Below, one piece after another: positions 59,209 through 64,000 of a stretch of 64,000 nt of DNA. Position 1 is the stretch's first letter. The number at the start of each line of letters is the position of its first letter. The stretch lies in assembly GCA_963811265.1 (NCBI GenBank), contig CAWEQS010000026.1, positions 1-64,000 of the forward strand. Reading direction: 5' to 3'. Made by a program: the position numbers and the translations under genes. The notes beneath the pieces were generated by a model. It did not search any database and had not been told where the DNA came from. It saw only the letters and a program-made list of their open reading frames with translations. Source of the stretch: JAOUJD01 sp963811265. GTDB taxonomy: Bacteria; Pseudomonadota; Gammaproteobacteria; Burkholderiales; Burkholderiaceae_F.

Positions 59209-59694
59209 TATCGAGCGGGTGCTCGCGACAGCATGGCGTCGCGCCCCTTGGCGTGGCAGCTGACGCACAGCGGAACGGCCTGCCCGTTGGCGACGACGCC
59301 GCTGCCCGGGGCCGTCCCGAGGATCTCGTACCAGAACCAGCCCTTGCGCGCCGTCGCCATGCTCCGCGGTCTTGACCGAGACGGCCCAGCCGGACAGCTT
59401 GCCGGCGGCGTCGAGCAGTTCCTTGACCGCCGCCGACCCGCGCGGGTGCTCCTTCGCCTTTGCGCCGAGCGACGTGTCGACCGTGGGGTTCAGGTAGGTC
59501 TGCACCAGGGTCTTGTGCTCTCCCATCGAGCGATGCGCGGCGGACTCCTTCGGCCACGCCTTGTACGCGCCGGACTGCAGCCACTTGAGCAGCGCCGCGC
59601 CTTCGGTCGGCGGGACGTCGCTTGCCTGCGCGAGCGGAGCGGCCGCGGCGATGACCAGGGACAGCAGTGCGGCACGGCAGTGGAAGCGGGTCAT
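59151..59694 (-). CDS. Small exported c-type haem protein, cytochrome P460-like (frame broken)
   Basis: ATG at 59694 with signal peptide CRAALLSLVIAAAAPLAQAS. Core: TEGAALLKWLQSGAYKAWPK, GEHKTLVQTYLNPTVDTSLG, SAAVKELLDAAGKLSGWAVS and, after a break near 59365, RKGWFWYEILGTAPGSGVVA, then CVSCHAKG, a CxxCH haem site near the C-terminus. This matches small P460/DUF-type cytochromes. About 180 residues. The last 58 bp overlap the end of the PAP2 gene on the opposite strand; a further break could place the stop earlier. Periplasmic; electron partner unknown. Confidence 0.75.
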
Positions 59695-59806
59695 GGCGGC
59701 GGACGTCCGGGAGCTTGGGGAGGCGGCACGATACCCGCGCGCCATCTCGCTTGCCAACGATGCACGAGAGCGGCACCCTTGCGGCTTGCGCCGGATTCGA
59801 GCCTTC

Positions 59807-61802
59807 ATGCCAGAGCAGATCGTCGTACAGGATCGCGAAGAACTCATCTACCTGCTGTGCGAGGCCGCGGAGTTCGAGCACACGGTGATGTGCTCGTACC
59901 TGTACGCGCAGTGGTCGTTGAAGCGCGACGCGAGCGAGGGCGTGACGCCGACCGAGCTGGCGGCGATCGAACGCTGGCGGCGCTCGCTCGGGCGGGTGGC
60001 GCTGGAGGAAATGCTGCACCTGTCGCTGGTGAACAACCTGCTCGCCGCGATCGGCGCCGCGCCCCACCTGTGGCGTCCCGCATTCCCGGTGCGCCCGGGC
60101 CACTTCCCGGCCGACGTCGTCATGACGCTGATGCCGTTCGGCGACGCCGCGCTCGATCACTTCATGTTCATCGAGCGGCCCGAGGGCATCGACATCGCGG
60201 ACGGAGCCGGCTTCAGCCACGCGAATCACTACCGCCGCATCGCGCGTCCGGACCTGCTGGCGCCCGCGCCGCAGGACTACGCGAGCCAGGGCCACCTGTA
60301 CCACGGTGCTCTGCACGGGCTCGCGCGGCTGGCGGAACAACTCGGTGAAGACCGCGTGTTCGTCGGCCACGGCCAGGCGCAGGTCGGCCCCGGGGAGTTC
60401 GGCCTGCCCGGCCTGTTCCGGATCGACGACCTCGCGTCGGCGCAGCGCGCGATCGAGGAGATCGTCACGCAGGGCGAAGGCGCGCCGGCGCACAGCGACG
60501 ACTCGCACTTCGCCCGCTTCAGCGCGATCAGGGCAGGAACTCGCGGCAATGCGCGCGGCGCGACCCGACTTCGAGCCCGCGCGCCCGGTCGTCCGCAACC
60601 CGATGCTCGGCGACCTCGGCATCACGCACGACCGCACGCGCATCGTCGATCCGGTCGCCGCGCAGGTGGTCGATCTCGCCAACTCGATCTACGCGCTGAT
60701 GGTGCGCGCGCTGTCGCAGGTCTTCGCGCCCGCCCCGTTGCCCGGCGAACTGCGCAGCGCGCTGGCGACGACGACCACGACGCTGATGTCGGCGATGAGC
60801 CGCGTCGCCGACGTCGCGACCCGGCTGCCCGCCGATCCCGCGCGCTCGACGATGACCGCCGGCGTGAACTTCGAGCTGCCCGGCTCCTCCGGACAACTCG
60901 TGCAGCAGTGCGCCGCGCGCATCCTCGGCGAGCGAGCGGCGGAGCTGGCCGACGCAGCGCGCAGGCTCGGCCGCTCCGTCCCGCTGCCCGGCGTCGCGGA
61001 CGACCTCGCTGCGCTCGCGCAGCGTTACGAAGACCTGCACCTGCGCTTCGAGACCGATCTCGGAGCGGCCGTCGACCGCGTCGCCACCCTGGTCGTGCCC
61101 CGGCCCGACGCACCGTCCCCCGCGCCGTCCAGCGAACTGCCGCAGGCGTCGTCCGCCGACGCGACAGTCGAAGTCGCGCGGGCCGACGGGATCGAACTGC
61201 GCTTCGAGGGACGCCGCTGCATTCACTCGCGACACTGCGTGCTCGAAGCGCCGACGGTCTTCCTCGCGAACACGCCGGGCGCGTGGATCCACCCCGAGGC
61301 CACGACGGTCGAGCACTGCGTGCTCGTCGCGCACAACTGCCCGTCGGGCGCCATCACCTACGAACGCCGCGACGGCGGGCCGCAGGAGTCCGCGCCGAGC
61401 GTCAACGTGATCCGGGTGCGCGAGAACGGCCCGTACGCGATTCACGCGGCGATCGAATTGCCCGGCGGTGCGGAGTTTCGCGCGACCCTGTGCCGCTGCG
61501 GCCAGTCGAAGCGCAAGCCCTACTGCGACGGCAGCCACACGGCGGCCGGATTCGCCGCCACCGGGGAGCCGGCCACGCGACCGTCGGACCCGCTTGCGGA
61601 GCGCGGCGGCGTGCTGTCGATCACGCCCGTGCCCAACGGCCCGCTGCAACTGAACGGCAACGTCGAGATCTGCAGCGGCACCGGCCGCACGGTGTTCAGG
61701 ACGCAGTCGGCACGGCTGTGCCGCTGCGGGGCGTCCGAGACCAAGCCGTTCTGCGACGGCTCGCACGCGCGCATGGGGTTCCGCTCCGACGAGACCGGCT
61801 GA
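59807..61802 (+). CDS. Ferritin-like / Fer4_19 ferredoxin / double-CDGSH fusion protein (one frame break)
   Basis: One chain of about 665 residues from ATG 59807. Residues 1-240 are a VioB-type ferritin-like helical bundle: ELIYLLCEAAEFEHTVMCSY and LGRVALEEMLHLSLVNNLLA give E-x6-Y and EExxH metal ligands. After a break near 60534, a helical spacer with TTTLMSAMSRVADVATRLPA continues to about 445. Then a divergent ferredoxin (RCIHSRHCVLEAPTVF, VLVAHNCPSGAITYERRDG) and two CDGSH iron-sulfur modules (CRCGQSKRKPYCDGSHTAAG and CRCGASETKPFCDGSHARMG). It should hold a di-metal site and several Fe-S clusters in one polypeptide. Function not known; a redox or oxygen-dependent enzyme is the reasonable guess. 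Confidence 0.85.
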
Positions 61803-61837
61803 GCCGAGCTGAGCCCAGACCCAGCCGTCGAGCGCGG

Positions 61838-62914
61838 CTAGCGACCCACGGCTTCCGCGATCGCCTTGCCGAGGTCGACGGTCATCGCCGTGCCACCGAT
61901 GTCGCGCGTCAGCGGCGCGTTCTTCGGTCCCGCTTCGAGCACGCCTTCGATCGCCCGCATCACCGCCGCGGCCGCCTCGCGATGCCCCAGCCAGTCGAGC
62001 ATCAGCGACGCGCTCCAGATCTGGCCGATCGGATTGGCGATGCCCTTGCCGGCGATGTCCGGCGCGCTGCCGTGCACCGGCTCGAACAGCGACGGGAACG
62101 TGCGGTCGGGATTCAGGTTGGCCGACGGCGCGATGGCGATGGTGCCGGTGCACGCGGGGCCGAGGTCGGACAGGATGTCGCCGAACAGGTTGGACGCGAC
62201 GACGACGTCGAACCAGTCCGGGTGCTGGACGAAGTGCGCGGTCAGGATGTCGATGTGGAACTTGTCGATGCGCACGTCGGGATAGCCCTTCGCGTTCGCC
62301 TCGAAGCGATCGTCCCAGTACGGCATCGTGATCGAGATGCCGTTGCTCTTGGTCGCCGACGTCAGGTGCTTCTTCGGGCGCGACTGCGCGAGCTCGAACG
62401 CGTACTTCTGCACGCGGTCGATGCCGTGCCGGCTCATCACCGTTTCCTGGATCACGATCTCGCGCGGCGTGCCTTCGTACATCTTCCCGCCGACCGACGA
62501 GTACTCGCCCTCGGTGTTCTCGCGCACCACGACGAAGTCGATGTCGCCCGGCTTGCGGTTGGCGAGCGGCGACGCGATGCCCGGCATCAGCTTGCACGGG
62601 CGCATGTTCACGTACTGGTCGAACTCGCGCCGGAACTTCAGCAGCGAGCCCCACAGCGAGACGTGGTCGGGCACCGTGGCCGGCCAGCCGACCGCGCCGT
62701 AGAAGATCGCGTCGACGCCGAGCAGGCGGTCCTTCCAGTCGGCCGGCATCATCGCGCCGTGCTTCGCGTAGTAGTCGCAGCTCGCGAAGTCGTGATGCTC
62801 GTACTTCAGGTCGAACCCGAACCGGCGCGCGGCCGCGTCGAGCACGCGCAGCCCTTCGGGAACCACTTCCTTGCCGATCCCGTCGCCCGGGATCACGGCG
62901 ATGCGTTGTGCCAT
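61838..62914 (-). CDS. Tartrate dehydrogenase/decarboxylase or D-malate dehydrogenase
   Basis: Beta-decarboxylating dehydrogenase, 358 residues, intact. MAQRIAVIPGDGIGKEVVPE starts the NAD domain. VNMRPCKLMPGIASPLANRK, VVRENTEGEYSSVGGKMYEG, VMSRHGIDRVQKYAFELAQS, VVASNLFGDILSDLGPACTG (the metal-binding Asp residues in NLFGDILSD) and FEPVHGSAPDIAGKGIANPI are the TtuC/DmlA pattern rather than LeuB. It oxidises tartrate, D-malate or a close analogue with NAD and divalent metal. It is next to a nitroreductase and a thioesterase; there is no leuC/leuD nearby, which supports a catabolic role. Confidence 0.88.
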   Translation of the reverse strand: MAQRIAVIPGDGIGKEVVPEGLRVLDAAARRFGFDLKYEHHDFASCDYYAKHGAMMPADWKDRLLGVDAIFYGAVGWPATVPDHVSLWGSLLKFRREFDQYVNMRPCKLMPGIASPLANRKPGDIDFVVVRENTEGEYSSVGGKMYEGTPREIVIQETVMSRHGIDRVQKYAFELAQSRPKKHLTSATKSNGISITMPYWDDRFEANAKGYPDVRIDKFHIDILTAHFVQHPDWFDVVVASNLFGDILSDLGPACTGTIAIAPSANLNPDRTFPSLFEPVHGSAPDIAGKGIANPIGQIWSASLMLDWLGHREAAAAVMRAIEGVLEAGPKNAPLTRDIGGTAMTVDLGKAIAEAVGR

Positions 62915-62921
62915 GGCGTTC

Positions 62922-63638
62922 CTATTCGATGAAGCGCGCGAAGCCGCTGACCGGCTCGCGCTCGGTCACCAGCGTGTTCTCGACCTGGCTCATGTCGGCG
63001 TAACCGAGCGACATGCCGCAGACCACCATCTCGTTGTCCGGCAGCCCGATCTGCTCCTTGATGATGCGATGGAACTGGGTGAACGCCGCCTGCGGGCAGG
63101 TGTCGAGCCCGCGCGCGCGCGCGGCGATCATGATGTTCTCGAGGAACATGCCGTAGTCGAGCCAGCTGCCCTGCTCCATGATGCGGTCGATCGTGAAGAT
63201 CATGCCGACCGGCGCATCGAAGAACGCGTAGTTGCGGCCGTGCTGCTCGTGCATCCGCGCCTTGTCGTCGCGCCCGATGCCGAGCAGGCCGTAGAGGTCC
63301 CAGCCGACCTTGCGGCGGCGCGCGAGGTACGGGTCGACCCACTTGACCGGGTAGTACGCGTATTCCTCCGCGTGCTGCTTGCGCTGCTCCGGATCGTCGT
63401 AGGCGGCGCGGATCGCGTCCGTCAGCCGCTGGCGCGCGGCGCCCGTCAGCACCGTCACCTTCCACGGCTGCGTGTTCGTGCCCGACGGCGCGCGCGACGC
63501 GATCTCGAGGATCTCCTCGATCGTCGCGCGCGGCACCGGCGTCGGCAGGAAGGCGCGCAGCGACTGGCGCGTGCGGATCGCGTGATCGACGACTTCGTGC
63601 GGGCCGATCGGCGCGCGGCTGCTGGCGGGTGTGCTCAT
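62922..63638 (-). CDS. Nitroreductase-family FMN oxidoreductase
   Basis: ATG at 63638 overlaps the thioesterase stop (ATGA). AIRTRQSLRAFLPTPVPRAT with RxSxRxF, EIASRAPSGTNTQPWKVTVL (flavin-binding ApSgtNtQpW), FDAPVGMIFTIDRIMEQGSW, LDYGMFLENIMIAARARGLD and MVVCGMSLGYADMSQVENTL are the NfsB-like family blocks. 238 residues, intact. Uses NAD(P)H to reduce nitro compounds, quinones or enones; the physiological substrate is unknown. Confidence 0.92.
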   Translation of the reverse strand: MSTPASSRAPIGPHEVVDHAIRTRQSLRAFLPTPVPRATIEEILEIASRAPSGTNTQPWKVTVLTGAARQRLTDAIRAAYDDPEQRKQHAEEYAYYPVKWVDPYLARRRKVGWDLYGLLGIGRDDKARMHEQHGRNYAFFDAPVGMIFTIDRIMEQGSWLDYGMFLENIMIAARARGLDTCPQAAFTQFHRIIKEQIGLPDNEMVVCGMSLGYADMSQVENTLVTEREPVSGFARFIE

Positions 63639-64000
63639 GCCTGGATTCTCTCGAGGGCGGCGCGCAGCGGCGCCGGAAGCGCGGTCGGCCGGCGCGTGGC
63701 GCGGTCGACGTAGACGTGGACGAAGTGGCCCTGCGCGCTCGCGGCCGGCTCGCCTTCCGCGAACACGCCGATCTCGTAGCGCACGCTCGATGTGCCGAGC
63801 CGGCCGATGCGCAGCCCGAGGTCGACCGGCTGCGGGAACGCGAGCTCGCTGAAGTAGCGGCACTGCGTCTCGACGACGAGGCCGATCACCGCCCCGCCCG
63901 TGACGTCGAGCACGCCCTGCGCGATCAGGTACTCGTTCACCACGGTGTCGAACCAGCTGTAGTAGACGACGTTGTTCACGTGACCGTACGCGTCGTTGTC
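63635..64000 (-). CDS. Acyl-CoA thioesterase (4HBT hotdog fold), 5' end outside the window
   Basis: From the window edge the frame reads DNDAYGHVNNVVYYSWFDTV and VNEYLIAQGVL, the 4HBT signature with the catalytic Asp of DxDAxGHVNN. Then IGLVVETQCRYFSELAFPQP, LGTSSVRYEIGVFAEGEPAA and GHFVHVYVDRATRRPTALPA complete the fold. Only the first few residues are missing. Intact to the TGA at 63635, which overlaps the nitroreductase ATG. It hydrolyses short or aromatic acyl-CoA, by family. Confidence 0.9.
   Translation of the reverse strand, partial: DNDAYGHVNNVVYYSWFDTVVNEYLIAQGVLDVTGGAVIGLVVETQCRYFSELAFPQPVDLGLRIGRLGTSSVRYEIGVFAEGEPAASAQGHFVHVYVDRATRRPTALPAPLRAALERIQA

Noticed and set aside
59513..62932. 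An 1139-codon plus-strand frame across five genes
   Set aside because: It joins the antisense of the haem protein, the ferritin-like part and the antisense of the dehydrogenase. Only its ferritin-like section (59807-60530) is real.
1..64000. CRISPR arrays, prophage genes, insertion sequences and rRNA
   Set aside because: No regularly spaced repeats, transposase or integrase motifs, phage structural genes or rRNA sequence were seen on either strand.

Overview
The window is a GC-rich bacterial chromosome segment, most likely from a betaproteobacterium of the Burkholderiales/Rhodocyclales type. That placement rests on a complete exosortase A (XrtA)/PEP-CTERM polysaccharide locus with PrsK/PrsR/PrsT, the aat-bpt and lutAB gene neighbourhoods, and an acetate-symporter block followed by a DUF294 protein and an exonuclease. 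Family and genus cannot be read from the sequence.

Layout. Bases 1-10532 hold glycosyltransferases, an O-glycosylation ligase, a GNAT-type transferase, a polysaccharide deacetylase and one plus-strand asparagine-synthase-like gene (6363-8182). Bases 10529-38252, all on the minus strand, are the XrtA core. In transcription order it carries the two-component regulators PrsK and PrsR, the TPR lipoprotein PrsT, a TviB-type UDP-sugar dehydrogenase, a secreted serine protease, a polyprenyl-phosphate sugar transferase, a Wza-like export lipoprotein, a chain-length protein, a tyrosine autokinase, an outer-membrane protein, an ATPase, WecB, three PEP-CTERM-type glycosyltransferases, a deacetylase, a FemAB-like protein, exosortase A fused to EpsI, and an amidotransferase. 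Most joints are ATGA or GTGA stop/start overlaps. A PEP-CTERM cargo gene (37607-38252) sits just upstream of prsK with its own intrinsic terminator and a convincing sigma-54 (-24/-12) promoter at 38307-38322. This closes a circuit: PrsK senses, PrsR (a sigma-54 activator with a GAFTGA loop) switches on the cargo, and XrtA cuts and anchors it while the polysaccharide is made and exported.

Bases 38400-42600 are a junction zone: two small unexplained genes, UDP-glucose dehydrogenase, initiator tRNA-Met, a HigB/HigA-like toxin-antitoxin pair bracketed by the tRNA 3' end and a degenerate second copy of it, and a SYLF-domain protein. Bases 42779-64000 are mostly housekeeping and central metabolism: NUDIX hydrolase, aat, bpt, pyrD, thpR, lutAB with a divergent IclR regulator, a PBP7-type endopeptidase, cyclopropane fatty acid synthase, DUF485-ActP acetate uptake, a DUF294 signalling protein, a DEDD exonuclease, two PAP2 phosphatases, a haem protein, an unusual ferritin-like/ferredoxin/double-CDGSH fusion, a tartrate/malate dehydrogenase, a nitroreductase and a truncated thioesterase.

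Quality warning. Many clearly conserved genes, including pyrD and xrtA, are broken by single-base frame changes, several in homopolymers. They are densest from 1 to 34000. I read them as uncorrected long-read indels, not gene decay, and give whole-gene coordinates across the breaks.
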